Under the pieces are notes generated by a model that was not told the DNA's origin, did not search any database, and saw only the letters and a program-made list of their open reading frames with translations. The translations under genes were made by a program, and so were the position numbers. From Cytobacillus purgationiresistens (GTDB taxonomy: Bacteria > Bacillota > Bacilli > Bacillales > Cytobacillaceae), in assembly GCF_030813235.1 (NCBI RefSeq), contig NZ_JAUSUB010000019.1, forward strand, positions 39,490-103,489: a DNA stretch of 64,000 nt. Direction: 5' to 3'. Positions within the stretch are counted from its first letter, which is position 1; each line of letters starts with the position of its first letter. This document shows, in pieces, positions 43,873 through 53,105 of the stretch.

Positions 43873-44763
43873 TTATGCAAATGATTTGCTATCTTCAAGC
43901 AGCTTATGCATTCCGCGAAACTCAACTTCTGTGAACTTTTCTATGACTTTATTTCTGTCCATTCTAAATACTGAATCAGTTAAAGTACAGGCAACAGGCA
44001 CATCACATTTAATTTCTGCCAGTTGTCGGCTAAGGTGCAGCATGTCCAAGTCCTGTTCGATCTTTACCCGCTGTCCCTTAGTGATAAGGTGAAGGTTTTC
44101 CAGCACACCCTCAATATGTTCATAGGATTGCAGCAGCTTTAACGCTGTTTTTTCGCCTATCCCTTTCACACCTGGGTAGTTGTCACTTGCATCTCCCATA
44201 AATGCTTTGAGGTCTATCATTTGCTTAGGTGTAATCCCTTTTTCTTCATAGAAAGTCTCATGAGTGTGAACAAGATAATTGCCATACCCTTTTTTTAGCA
44301 GCGCAACAGAAATATTTTCTTCAAGTAATTGTAAAATATCTTGATCCCCTGTAAGGATTATTACCTCGGCTGCGTCTTTCATTTCTTTTGCTATGGTACC
44401 GATACAATCATCCGCTTCATATCCTGCAAGGCCAATATTAGGGATATCAAAAGCCTCAACCACTTCCTTTACAAGATCGAACTGCGGTATCAGCTCAATC
44501 GGAGCTTCAGGGCGATTGGCTTTATATCCATCGAACATTTCCGTCCTGAATGTCTTGCTTCCCATATCCCAGCAAACCGCAACATGGGACGGCTGAAATT
44601 GATTGACAGCTGTCAAAAAGTGCTTCACAAATCCGTATACTGCATTCGTAGGAATTCCTTTTGAATTTATCATAAACTGTCCTGTCACAGCTGTTGCAAA
44701 ATAGGCTCTGAATAGCAGGGCCATTCCATCTACAATTAAAAGTTTCTCTTTATTGTCGTTCAA
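43873..44763 (-). CDS. ypcP: Flap endonuclease / 5'-3' exonuclease YpcP (FenA)
   Basis: The 296-residue protein is a free-standing 5'-nuclease domain like that of DNA polymerase I. Metal-binding acids are in LLIVDGMALLFRAYFA, AGYEADDCIGTIAKE, VIILTGDQDILQLL and KAFMGDASDNYPGVKGIGEKTA, the last being the helix-hairpin-helix DNA grip. It removes RNA-DNA flaps in Okazaki-fragment maturation. The ATG follows GGGAAAAGAC. It belongs to the ypcP-dynA-bpsB-bpsA order of B. subtilis, here with insertions. Confidence 0.94.
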   Translation of the reverse strand: MNDNKEKLLIVDGMALLFRAYFATAVTGQFMINSKGIPTNAVYGFVKHFLTAVNQFQPSHVAVCWDMGSKTFRTEMFDGYKANRPEAPIELIPQFDLVKEVVEAFDIPNIGLAGYEADDCIGTIAKEMKDAAEVIILTGDQDILQLLEENISVALLKKGYGNYLVHTHETFYEEKGITPKQMIDLKAFMGDASDNYPGVKGIGEKTALKLLQSYEHIEGVLENLHLITKGQRVKIEQDLDMLHLSRQLAEIKCDVPVACTLTDSVFRMDRNKVIEKFTEVEFRGMHKLLEDSKSFA

Positions 44764-44870
44764 GTCTTTTCCCTCCTAGCATTTCACGCTAAAAACTATT
44801 ATAACACGAGGACATTTTTACAAAAGGAATTCTATAAAAAATGAAAAATATCCCTTTTCAAACTCAGATT

Positions 44871-45478
44871 TTAATCAATGAAAATTTGAATTTTTAAATG
44901 ATAGTCCTTCCAATAATGCACGCCATCCACTATGAGTTTTTCTGGTTTTTCATCTGATTCGAATTGCAGTGTGCGCTCTTTCAATAAGGTCCGGTCATCT
45001 GCTTCAGTTTCAAATTGAATCACAATCGTATTTAAGGGGATCTTCCTTTTTTTCAGCTTTAATTGATACACCTTCCAGCACCACATCCTTATCCGTCACG
45101 ATCGTCATTTCCCTTATTTCTTCAGAAGTTGACAGTAAGTTGACCGATTAATGTTTATCGCCCAATAAAACGAAAGGATTATTCATTTCCTTTTTTAGTT
45201 CAATTTCTTGATGGAGTTCTTCATATCCTGCAAAATTGTCCACCCCTATTTCTAAAGAAGCCAGAGGCTTTGGCAGCGCATTGTACTTCAGCTCAAATTT
45301 CCCACCATTGAGGGAAGAACAGTGGCTGCTCCCTTGCATTTCCACTTGTTTTCTATTGGCTATTAACAATATGCCGTCCAATGACTCCGATACGCGATCA
45401 AAGTTATCTATGTCTATCACTCCTGTAATGAACGTTGAAGTTAGTGTTGCAGTAATCTTCTTAAAAGCAATTGCCTCC
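44871..45478 (-). pseudogene. Decayed DUF4179/DUF5643-like exported protein
   Basis: One continuous protein is split by lesions. The frame with ESLDGILLIANRKQVEMQ and LASLEIGVDNFAGYEEL reaches a TAA at 45148, continues in the same frame as STSEEIREMTIVTDKD, then shifts near 45045 in an A-rich run to IPLNTIVIQFETEADDRTLL and ends KDYHLKIQIFID. The N-terminus is also missing behind TAGGAGG. The pattern recalls the C-terminal part of anti-sigma-like DUF4179/DUF5643 proteins. Stop plus frameshift indicates a pseudogene, barring sequencing error. Confidence 0.65.
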
Positions 45479-45719
45479 TAATCTACCTGAACCATTTCAT
45501 TGATTTTTCCCTTCCATTCTGAAGCCATGGCTTGATTAGGATACCAGCCATCCAGCTGAGGCATCATGACATCAGAATAGCTATATCAAATTTTTCTATT
45601 TCCAATTTAGTCACAGCTTGAACGCCATCCTCCGCCTCTGATATTTCAAAGCCTTCTTTTTCTAAAAAAAGACGTACAAGCTCATGTATATACGCATCAT
45701 CAATTAGTAATTTGGTCAT
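45479..45719 (-). pseudogene. Fragment of a response-regulator receiver domain
   Basis: ATG 45719 behind AAAGGAAAG opens MTKLLIDDAYIHELVRLFLE, with GFEISEAEDGVQAV following, then stops at 45564. In the next frame DVMMPQLDGW follows, the phospho-acceptor region of a receiver domain. The usual extra acidic residue after LLI is missing. After the fragment comes an unrelated tail ending KINEMVQVD and a stop at 45479. This is a truncated, frameshifted remnant of a two-component regulator. Confidence 0.75.
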
Positions 45720-45886
45720 CTTTATACTTTCCTTTCGCTCATGTAAGCTGGCTTGAGGTTATAAAGAAACTAATCAATTGCTCTTTCACAACTATCATTA
45801 CTTAGTAACCATCAATAGTATACATATAAGTTATGAATTGAATATGAACTGACAAAAAAGACTGAAACATAAACAGCAAAAATAAA

Positions 45887-45917
45887 AAGGACTTAGAATC
45901 AATTCATCTAAGTCCTT
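45887..45917 (-). terminator. Terminator of rhodanese gene
   Basis: AAGGACTTAGA (45887-45897) pairs with TCTAAGTCCTT (45907-45917). On the minus strand it is followed by TTTTATTTTTG. Confidence 0.88.
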
Positions 45918-45949
45918 CTTATTGTTTTTACTTTTTCATCGAACTCCGT

Positions 45950-46786
45950 TTATTTTCCTGTTCCAATTGGATTTTCATCATAGGAGATCCAATCGCTGAA
46001 GCTGCCGGGATACAGCTTGACATTTTTATAGCCGGCTTCCTTTAAAGCAAGGAAGTTAGGCGAAGCTGTTACGCCCGAACCGCAATAAACAATCAGTGGG
46101 CGGTCCTTATCAAATTCTGAAAAACGATTTGCCAATGCTTCAGCAGTTTTGAACTTCCCTTCGGACAAAGACTCAGTCCACACTTTATTCACTGCACCTG
46201 GTATATGTCCGGCTTTCTTATCAATTGGCTCGATAATGCCTAAGTATCTCTTTTCCTCCCGAGAATCAATTAAGACGGCTCTACTATCTTCATTCAAAGA
46301 GATTTTTTTTACTTCATCGTGTGAAGCCATGATGCCTTCGTTGATTCTCACCTTATAAGTTGCTGCAGAATAACTTGGAAGCGCGCTATCAATTGGATAC
46401 CCTTTAGCAGTCCAATCTTGATACCCACCGTCTAAAACATAGACTTTATCGTGACCCAAGAATTTTAGCAGCCACCAAAAACGGGAAGCAAACGAGTTTT
46501 CCCCGCCATCATAAGCAATAATTGTCGTATCATTATTGATGCCGGCATTTTCAAGAGCTTCTGCCAATCTGTCTGCATCAGGAAGAGGATGGCGTCCGCC
46601 ATGCTCCGATACGGGGCCAGAAAGATTCTTCTCAAGATGAAAGTAGATAGATCCTGGGATATGACCCTTTAAGTATAGGGTTTTTCCTTCTTCAGAAGCG
46701 GCTAAATTAAACCGGCAATCTGCAATCCTTACATTCTCGTCGGTTAGATGTTCAAAAAGCCAATCTGCATCAACTAGATTCTTCAT
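45950..46786 (-). CDS. Thiosulfate/3-mercaptopyruvate sulfurtransferase (two rhodanese domains)
   Basis: The 278-residue protein has tandem rhodanese domains. The first ends with IIAYDGGENSFASRFWWLLK, where an Asp replaces the catalytic Cys, so it is inactive as is usual. The second holds VYCGSGVTASPNFLALKEAG with the catalytic Cys near residue 237. It moves sulphur from thiosulfate or mercaptopyruvate to acceptors such as cyanide or thiols. Its start overlaps the end of the small Cys-rich gene by 17 nt, suggesting coupling. A strong terminator follows. Confidence 0.92.
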   Translation of the reverse strand: MKNLVDADWLFEHLTDENVRIADCRFNLAASEEGKTLYLKGHIPGSIYFHLEKNLSGPVSEHGGRHPLPDADRLAEALENAGINNDTTIIAYDGGENSFASRFWWLLKFLGHDKVYVLDGGYQDWTAKGYPIDSALPSYSAATYKVRINEGIMASHDEVKKISLNEDSRAVLIDSREEKRYLGIIEPIDKKAGHIPGAVNKVWTESLSEGKFKTAEALANRFSEFDKDRPLIVYCGSGVTASPNFLALKEAGYKNVKLYPGSFSDWISYDENPIGTGK

Positions 46787-46973
46787 CGATCTGTTCCTCC
46801 ATTCTTTTTTGCATCAGTTTTTTCACATGCTCTTTAGGGGTCCAGCAATTAAATGTGTAATTAGGCTGCGTTTCATAGCCTAACCGTTCGCAAATATAGG
46901 AGATCCCATTCTCTCGCTTAATTGCACGAAAGTTCACACAGGTTGCACAAACATGAAATGTATTCTCTTTCAT
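46770..46973 (-). CDS. Small Cys-rich protein upstream of rhodanese gene
   Basis: The 67-residue protein starts MKENTFHVCATCVNFRAIKR and has cysteines in HVCATC, YICERL and FNCWTP, a likely zinc site. The C-terminus is a charged helix. It starts at ATG 46973 behind GGAGTG and overlaps the rhodanese gene. It resembles small conserved Bacillaceae proteins, but I cannot name the family or the function. Confidence 0.75.
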   Translation of the reverse strand: MKENTFHVCATCVNFRAIKRENGISYICERLGYETQPNYTFNCWTPKEHVKKLMQKRMEEQIDEESS

Positions 46974-46991
46974 TGCAGCACACTCCTTTAT

Positions 46992-49900
46992 TTACATGTA
47001 TGACTTTAAGCGATTCTCTATCTCAATCAGCTGGGCAACAGAGAAATCGGCAGTTAAAGCAGCCATCATGCCCTCATAATATTCCTCAACCTGATTACTT
47101 AAAGAAGCAATTAGTCGTTCATCTTCTTGCTTCAGCATTCCTTCATAATAATCCTTTAATTGCTGATTAGATTTCTGCAAATAATCATCGGCCGGGACTT
47201 GAAGAGCGTTCTCTAGTTCATCGGCAAGATATTTTCTTTCATTTTTTTCGAAAAAGGATTTCGGGTTTTTAAAATGGGACATCGCTTTCTTAAATTGAAC
47301 CAAGTCTAATTCAACAAATGCTGTTTCAAAGTCAGTTCCTTCCATTGCTTCAACTTCAAGTCTGCTAAATGAAAGCTGCTGATTGATTTCCTGCGCCTGT
47401 TTAGTCAAACGATCAAAAGATTGCTGAAGCTGCTTGCCAATATAGACTTCCAATCGAAGGGTGGTTGCCCTTAATTCCTGGGCAAAATCAAAACCAAAGG
47501 ATTGCAGAAAGTCGTTTAATGCTACCTTCAGCGCTTTCTTCAAATCACGCCCATCATCCTTTAGCAAAGCTGGATTAAATGACTCTTTCAGGAAATCTCC
47601 AAATCTCAAAAAGACACGCTGCTTAATATAGAACACAAGCTCATCTGCTTCTTGTTCAAGCCTTTGCGTCAACAAAGATACATCTTGACTTGTTAAAATC
47701 CCGTTTATCTCATCCTTCTCCCTTAAAAGCTGCCTCTTTTTGCCATCCTTAGCCTCTTTGCTATCTTGTGAAGATTGGATAAATGATTGCAGCTGGGAAA
47801 GCACACGCAACCATTCCGATTCTGCAGATGTAACAGAGATTTTCATTAAATCATTGTTAATAAAAGAATAAAAGTTCTTTTCGAAAGCTTGTATTCCTGA
47901 GGAGCCTTGTGTTCCGCTCAGTTTGTCTTGTAGTGCATGCATGCTGGAAAGCCCGTATAAATGAGGCTTTCTAATGCCATATTGAATTAATTGTTCACTT
48001 ACATAATCCAATACATCATTCTTTTCACTTTCGTTATTTGCTAGATCAATCGCATTGACGACGAAAAACATTTTATCGAGCTCGAATGAATCTTTTACAC
48101 GTCCCAGCTGGATTAAAAATTCCCGATCAGCTTTTGAAAAGGCATGATTATAATAAGTAACAAAGAGAATGGCATCGGAATTTTTAATATAATCAAAGGC
48201 TACACCTGTATGGCGGGCATTGATTGAATCTGCTCCAGGTGTATCAACAAGGCTGATTCCCTTTCTCGTCAGCTCGCAATCATAATAAACTTCAATCATT
48301 TCGACAAAGCATGATTTTTCTTCTTTTGCCACGTAATCAGTAAACTCCACTAAATCTGTTTGGATTATGGTGCCCAGTGCGTCTTTAAAATGATCGAATC
48401 CTTTTGAAAAAGCTGCTAAAAGGGCGAAATGGGTTTTTTCATTGGCATCAAAATCATGCTGGTCTGCCAGAATGCCTTTGATTTTCTTGATTGCATCGAT
48501 AAAATCTTTTGCCTCACGTTGAAATACTTGCAAAGAACGATTAATATCAGCAAATAATACTGTTTGTGATTTAACCCTGACAAGCACAGTTCCATGCGGA
48601 TTTTCCTCGTTTACAGGCATGATTTTATTGATTGCAGCTGTAGTCGGGTTCGGTGAAACAGGAAGAAGCTTCTCACCAATTAAAGCATTGGCAAATGAAG
48701 ATTTGCCAGCGCTGAATGCTCCGAAAAGCGCAACAGTGAATTGCCTGTTCTCCAGCCTGCCTGCTTTTTGCAAAAGTTCCTTGGAAATTTTCTTAAATCC
48801 TGGAACTGAAGCAATTTCTTCTGACGTATACTTAAGCTTTCCTACTAAATGTTTGGTTGTTTCTGCAGAATCTTCCTCACTATTTAATATGAATTGCTCA
48901 TCTTCATCCGTTGCATCGTTACGCGCTTCTTTTTCCAGCACCTTTTCCTCTTCTCCTGGATGCACAATTTCCGCTTCTTCCTCTTGCTCATGGAGCAGCT
49001 GTTCAGATGCCATTTCGTATTTCTCATACTTATATTCACCAGTTAGAAACTTGCCTAGCTCTTCTTTAAAGCGTGCAATATTCTCCTTTAACTGATTCAA
49101 GCCTATAAGGGCATCAGCAAAGGTTTGCATAGACTGCAACTCTGTTTCTATCTTTGTTTGTTCTTTTTTCATTTTTGCTTGCAGGGAAGTGACGAAGCCA
49201 GACTTTAATCCATTTAAAGCAGTTTTCGTGATTTTCTTTACACTCTCTGCTACATCGTTTGTATATTGCAGGACATAATCGCCGGAAAGTCTCGCACCGC
49301 CTTTTACAGCGCTGGACAGCACCTCTTGATCAATTGTCATTTGAAAATTTTGAGCAGCTGCGATAAGAAGGTCATCATGAATATCATGTTCCTTGAATTT
49401 TTTTAAGAAAAGCTCTTTCATATGCCATACAATTTGCGCTTGGACTTTTTCGATGAAATCTTCAAATAAACGATCCAACCTGGCTTGTCTTTCCTGCTCT
49501 GTTTTTTGCTTGGCAAAAAACAAGCCCATTTTGAAGTCGGACTGCCTTGATTCCAAATACTTCTCCGCTAATTCCCTCGTTTGAAACGGCATTAAGTAAG
49601 CATTTTTTAATATTTCATCTATGTCATTGTTTAATTGAACTTCCGTCGATTGAAGAAGCTTATTTATGTTGGCTAACTGAGCTTGAAGCGATTGCACTTT
49701 TTCAAATACGAGCGGACGCTCATCTTCAGGCAAATCTGCTAATGCACTTTCGTATCCTTCCAATTCAATCCCTTGTTTTTCTTCTAAATAAACAAGATGT
49801 TCTTCAGAAAGCTTTTTCAATGAATGAAAGACTGACTGCGGCAAAAGTTCCTCCTTATTCGCAATCATATCTTGCATAAATGACTGCAATGCAGGAAACT

Positions 49901-50651
49901 CATTTTCTGCCAAATCCTTTTTCTTCAAAGAAGTATAAAAAATCCTTTGAGGATGCACGCCCCAAGAGGCAAATGAATCCTTCACACTTTCAGTGAACTG
50001 TGAGAACGTTAATTCTTCCTCGCGGTGTTTATCAATCTGATTAATGATGAGATACACCTGTTTTCCAGCTGCAGTTAATTCCTTCGTAAACAAAAAGTTC
50101 AACTCAGATTGAACATGGTTATAATCCATCACATAAAAGACTAGATCCGCTAAATGCAAAGCGGATTCCGTGGCAATACGGTGAGCATCATCCGTCGAAT
50201 CAATCCCTGGGGTATCCATAATCACTGTATTCAATGGCAATGTCGTATCCGAATGACTGATTTCGACCGTTCTTATTTGGTCCCCATCTTTGCTGAACCT
50301 CTTTATTCGCTCATAATCGTATGGCGCCAGATAAAGCTTTGGCGGACCTTCCTTAAAGAACACTTTTGCATAGTCCTCTCCAGCCTTTACTCTTACCAAA
50401 TTTGCACTGGTCGGAATTGGACTGGAAGGCAGCAAGTCATCACCAACCATTTGATTGATCATACTTGATTTTCCAGCAGAAAAGTGGCCGCAAAAGGCGA
50501 TTGAAAATTCTGAATCGCGCAATTTTAAAACGAGGTCCTTTGCCCTTGCTGCCGTTTGCTGATCTCCATTATCGCGAAAAAATGTATATAAAGCCGCAGC
50601 TCTTTTTAATAACCCTAATCGATCAAGCTGTTGATCTACTATCTGAACCAT
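46992..50651 (-). CDS. dynA: Bacterial dynamin DynA (two fused GTPase units)
   Basis: At 1219 residues this is the fused dynamin-like protein YpbR/DynA. The first GTPase has P-loop FCGHFSAGKSSMINQM (residues ~53-68) and VIMDTPGIDSTDD. The second has FGAFSAGKSSFANAL near residue 645 and LVDTPGADSINARH. Long coiled-coil stalk regions follow each GTPase. DynA tethers and fuses membranes and protects cells from phage and membrane stress. Acidic linkers (EEEEKVLEKEARND region) join the halves. The length and two-unit layout match B. subtilis. Confidence 0.95.
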   Translation of the reverse strand: MVQIVDQQLDRLGLLKRAAALYTFFRDNGDQQTAARAKDLVLKLRDSEFSIAFCGHFSAGKSSMINQMVGDDLLPSSPIPTSANLVRVKAGEDYAKVFFKEGPPKLYLAPYDYERIKRFSKDGDQIRTVEISHSDTTLPLNTVIMDTPGIDSTDDAHRIATESALHLADLVFYVMDYNHVQSELNFLFTKELTAAGKQVYLIINQIDKHREEELTFSQFTESVKDSFASWGVHPQRIFYTSLKKKDLAENEFPALQSFMQDMIANKEELLPQSVFHSLKKLSEEHLVYLEEKQGIELEGYESALADLPEDERPLVFEKVQSLQAQLANINKLLQSTEVQLNNDIDEILKNAYLMPFQTRELAEKYLESRQSDFKMGLFFAKQKTEQERQARLDRLFEDFIEKVQAQIVWHMKELFLKKFKEHDIHDDLLIAAAQNFQMTIDQEVLSSAVKGGARLSGDYVLQYTNDVAESVKKITKTALNGLKSGFVTSLQAKMKKEQTKIETELQSMQTFADALIGLNQLKENIARFKEELGKFLTGEYKYEKYEMASEQLLHEQEEEAEIVHPGEEEKVLEKEARNDATDEDEQFILNSEEDSAETTKHLVGKLKYTSEEIASVPGFKKISKELLQKAGRLENRQFTVALFGAFSAGKSSFANALIGEKLLPVSPNPTTAAINKIMPVNEENPHGTVLVRVKSQTVLFADINRSLQVFQREAKDFIDAIKKIKGILADQHDFDANEKTHFALLAAFSKGFDHFKDALGTIIQTDLVEFTDYVAKEEKSCFVEMIEVYYDCELTRKGISLVDTPGADSINARHTGVAFDYIKNSDAILFVTYYNHAFSKADREFLIQLGRVKDSFELDKMFFVVNAIDLANNESEKNDVLDYVSEQLIQYGIRKPHLYGLSSMHALQDKLSGTQGSSGIQAFEKNFYSFINNDLMKISVTSAESEWLRVLSQLQSFIQSSQDSKEAKDGKKRQLLREKDEINGILTSQDVSLLTQRLEQEADELVFYIKQRVFLRFGDFLKESFNPALLKDDGRDLKKALKVALNDFLQSFGFDFAQELRATTLRLEVYIGKQLQQSFDRLTKQAQEINQQLSFSRLEVEAMEGTDFETAFVELDLVQFKKAMSHFKNPKSFFEKNERKYLADELENALQVPADDYLQKSNQQLKDYYEGMLKQEDERLIASLSNQVEEYYEGMMAALTADFSVAQLIEIENRLKSYM

Positions 50652-50754
50652 AAAAAAATCCCCTTGTCACATCAATTTACTTCTTATTCTATCCGATTTT
50701 CACTATATTTCCTATATAGGTACTAATATATTATAAAACATCGGCTATGGGAAC

Positions 50755-50890
50755 AACGAAATGCTGCGCGGGCGCGTTCAACCATGAAAAGCTTAAACGA
50801 AATAAGAAATGAAGATGCGTAATGGCATCTGCTTCTTACTTGGCTAAAGAACTCGAAGCGCTATCCTCCAAGGCTGGACAGCTTAGAATT
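50755..50890. other. Structured GC-rich intergenic segment
   Basis: Between dynA and the CHAP gene (50652-51022) a stretch with CGCGGGCGCG and hairpin AGATGC (50813-50818)/GCATCT (50825-50830) stands out from the AT-rich flanks. It could be a decayed member of the palindromic intergenic elements. No ORF is visible. Confidence 0.35.
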
Positions 50891-50980
50891 GTCGAGGCAA
50901 ACATTTTTGCGTATTGAATAGGGGTTTACTTTAGGGATTATCACAATCCAAATTTAAAAACAATATTTTTTGTGAAGTAA

Positions 50981-51010
50981 AAAAACATTATCATATAGAT
51001 AATGTTTTTA
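50981..51010 (-). terminator. Terminator of CHAP gene
   Basis: AAAAACATTATC and GATAATGTTTTT form a perfect stem with loop ATATA, 13 nt after the stop. T-runs flank it on both strands. Confidence 0.85.
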
Positions 51011-51022
51011 CTTTTATGCTCA

Positions 51023-52357
51023 TTAAGAAAACAGTTTTTGCCATGTAGAGGGGCCCGGAATTCCATCAGCATCGCTGCCAGACCACCCCTGCGCTCTCTG
51101 AAAGGCAGCACATGCTTGACGATCCGATTCGCTCCACTTTGGTCCAGCTCCAACAGAATAATATTGGCCATATCCTTTTTGGATTAACCTTTTACCCATT
51201 GAAGTTACGTATTCATTGTTTGCTCCGTTACCGAAGAAATGAATACCAGGAAACTTTGATACGTTAGGAGCACTTCCTGCAAGTTGAAATAATCTCTGCC
51301 ATGTCGAGGGACCGGGATATCCATCTGCATCGCCCCCAGTCCACCCCTGGGACCGTTGGAATTCTTGACAGTTAAGTCTATCTGCTTCTCCCCACGTTGG
51401 CCCTGGACCCACAGAGTAATGTCTGCCATACCCTGCTTTTACTAATTGAACACCTAAAATTGTGACATATTGATTAGACGCTCCATTTTTAAAATATTGC
51501 GCGCCAGGGAAACCCGGAGGTGAATAACTATTGCCTCCTCCATAAATTCCAGTTAAACGACTCCATGTACTTGGGCCGGGTATTCCGTCAGCATCGCTGC
51601 CAGACCACCCCTGTGCTCTCTGAAAAGCAGCACATGCCTGTTGATCAGCGGACGAGAATGTTGGCCCTGGTCCTACTGAATAATATCTGCCATACCCTGC
51701 TTTTACTAGCATTTTCCCCAATAAGGTTACATAATTATTGTTTGCTCCTATATAAAAATAGCGGGAACCTGGGAAAGATGATGTACCGCTGCTATCATAT
51801 GGTGGTCCGATTGGGACTACACCACCTAATTGCGGATAAGGATTATTGCCACTCTCGTAATAAGGAGCAGCAACCCCTGCAATACTGCTATCATTTACAT
51901 ACCGATGTCTTCGGAATACCCCATGTGCTGTTGATATGTAAGGCACGCCTGGCCAAGTATTTCCTTCTATCGTATAAAATACTTTATGTTCATGATCATA
52001 TCTTTCTATTATTCCTATGTGTGACCAAAAATTGCCTTGTCGGAAGAACAAAAGTCCACCTATTATTCGCTTTAATATTTCCGGCTCTAACCTAGCAAAT
52101 ATTAAAAAATCTTCTTTATTATAGTATTCTCTACTTAGTCCATCGTGAAATCTCCTATGATATTCAACACTTGCACTTCTTGTGAAAATATCGCTATTCC
52201 CTGACTGTGCAGCACACCAACTTACAAAGCTTGCACACCAAGGCTGATAATTCATCCCTATCCATTTGCCGTATTTGGTATCATTATTATTCCCTTCCAA
52301 TGTGCCTATCTGAGATGCTGCAGTTTGGATCATATTTAATCTTCTTGATATCGACAT
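51023..52357 (-). CDS. CHAP-domain cell-wall hydrolase with three PG-binding-like repeats
   Basis: Residues ~10-165 form a CHAP amidase/endopeptidase domain: catalytic Cys41 in YQPWCASFVSWC and His113 in NFWSHIGIIERY. Three near-identical ~75-residue repeats follow (about 195-268, 283-357, 369-443), each with FPGxxxFxxGAxNxYVT, LVKAGYGxYYSVGPGP and CAAFQRAQGWSGSDADGIPG. Repeats of this style are common in actinobacterial amidases and phage endolysins, so transfer is possible. There is no signal peptide, which is odd for a wall enzyme. It lies 29 nt behind a Tat-signal gene and ends at a terminator. Confidence 0.9.
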   Translation of the reverse strand: MSISRRLNMIQTAASQIGTLEGNNNDTKYGKWIGMNYQPWCASFVSWCAAQSGNSDIFTRSASVEYHRRFHDGLSREYYNKEDFLIFARLEPEILKRIIGGLLFFRQGNFWSHIGIIERYDHEHKVFYTIEGNTWPGVPYISTAHGVFRRHRYVNDSSIAGVAAPYYESGNNPYPQLGGVVPIGPPYDSSGTSSFPGSRYFYIGANNNYVTLLGKMLVKAGYGRYYSVGPGPTFSSADQQACAAFQRAQGWSGSDADGIPGPSTWSRLTGIYGGGNSYSPPGFPGAQYFKNGASNQYVTILGVQLVKAGYGRHYSVGPGPTWGEADRLNCQEFQRSQGWTGGDADGYPGPSTWQRLFQLAGSAPNVSKFPGIHFFGNGANNEYVTSMGKRLIQKGYGQYYSVGAGPKWSESDRQACAAFQRAQGWSGSDADGIPGPSTWQKLFS

Positions 52358-52386
52358 ATGTACTATCTCCTAATTTTTCTATTATT

Positions 52387-52635
52387 CTATTGCAGCAATG
52401 AATCAATATCTACTAAAAGAATATTCGGATCTTGGGGCAGCTCAGCATCTTCAGCAAGATACGTATCTCCCCATTGATCTGGCTCAAGGGGCAAACTATT
52501 AGGATCTCCTTCAATTGGGGGTGGATTGGTTTCATCTGCAAAAACCTTTAATGGTAAACTTGACGCAGCTATCGTAACTACACCTGCACCAAGGAAGCCT
52601 AAAAATTTTCTTCTGCTCACTTTTTTTTCAGACAT
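52387..52635 (-). CDS. Small Tat-exported acidic protein
   Basis: The start is ATG 52635 (MSEKKVSRRKFLGFLGAG) behind AAAGGAG. SRRKFLGFL is a textbook twin-arginine motif and is followed by a hydrophobic stretch ending LKVFADET, where signal peptidase should cut. The mature part is only ~50 residues, acidic and proline-rich (NPPPIEGDPNSLPLEPDQWG). No cofactor motif is visible, so folding before export must have another cause. It directly precedes the CHAP hydrolase, and the pair may be functionally linked. Confidence 0.85.
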   Translation of the reverse strand: MSEKKVSRRKFLGFLGAGVVTIAASSLPLKVFADETNPPPIEGDPNSLPLEPDQWGDTYLAEDAELPQDPNILLVDIDSLLQ

Positions 52636-52860
52636 GCCTATTCTCCTTTCACTAATCAATCTCAACAGTTAATCATGTTTTTTTAAAAATCTACCAAAAT
52701 CATATATTATTTTCACAATAATCAAAAGATTAGATAGAATCATTTCGTATTTATTCCTTGTTACTTTTTTCCTAAAATATCCAATACATTCTAGGAATAA
52801 GTGAATTCACTCAGGCAATAAGTGGCTTAATGCTGCTTTTAACACACTGTATAAAAACAA

Positions 52861-52886
52861 AAAGAAGCCGCTTCAGCGGCTTCTTT
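52861..52886. terminator. Terminator between small ORF and Tat gene
   Basis: AAAGAAGCCGC (52861-52871), loop TTCA and GCGGCTTCTTT (52876-52886) make a perfect stem. On the minus strand it is followed by GTTTTTATA. Confidence 0.88.
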
Positions 52887-52914
52887 ATTTAATATGTATC
52901 ATTCAAAATTCATT

Positions 52915-53010
52915 TTAGGATCTAACTTGCGGTTTTGTTACGTTACTTAGGACATATTTCATCACAACGCTATAAACTGCGACAGTGCCAATGACGAAGA
53001 GAGTCGTCAT
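52915..53010 (-). CDS. 31-residue single-helix small protein
   Basis: ATG 53010 follows AGAAAGGTG at 10 nt and encodes MTTLFVIGTVAVYSVVMKYV plus a short polar tail ending QVRS. It has one hydrophobic helix and a basic C-terminus. A strong terminator begins 29 nt after the stop, which supports a real transcription unit. It lies downstream of bpsB. The family is not recognised. Confidence 0.6.
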   Translation of the reverse strand: MTTLFVIGTVAVYSVVMKYVLSNVTKPQVRS

Positions 53011-53105
53011 ATTGCAACAACACCTTTCTACTGAGAATAACTATCATCTTCAATTAGAATCTTATCATAATCGAGAATGATTTTCAATGATGTCCCAAGC
53101 ATTTT

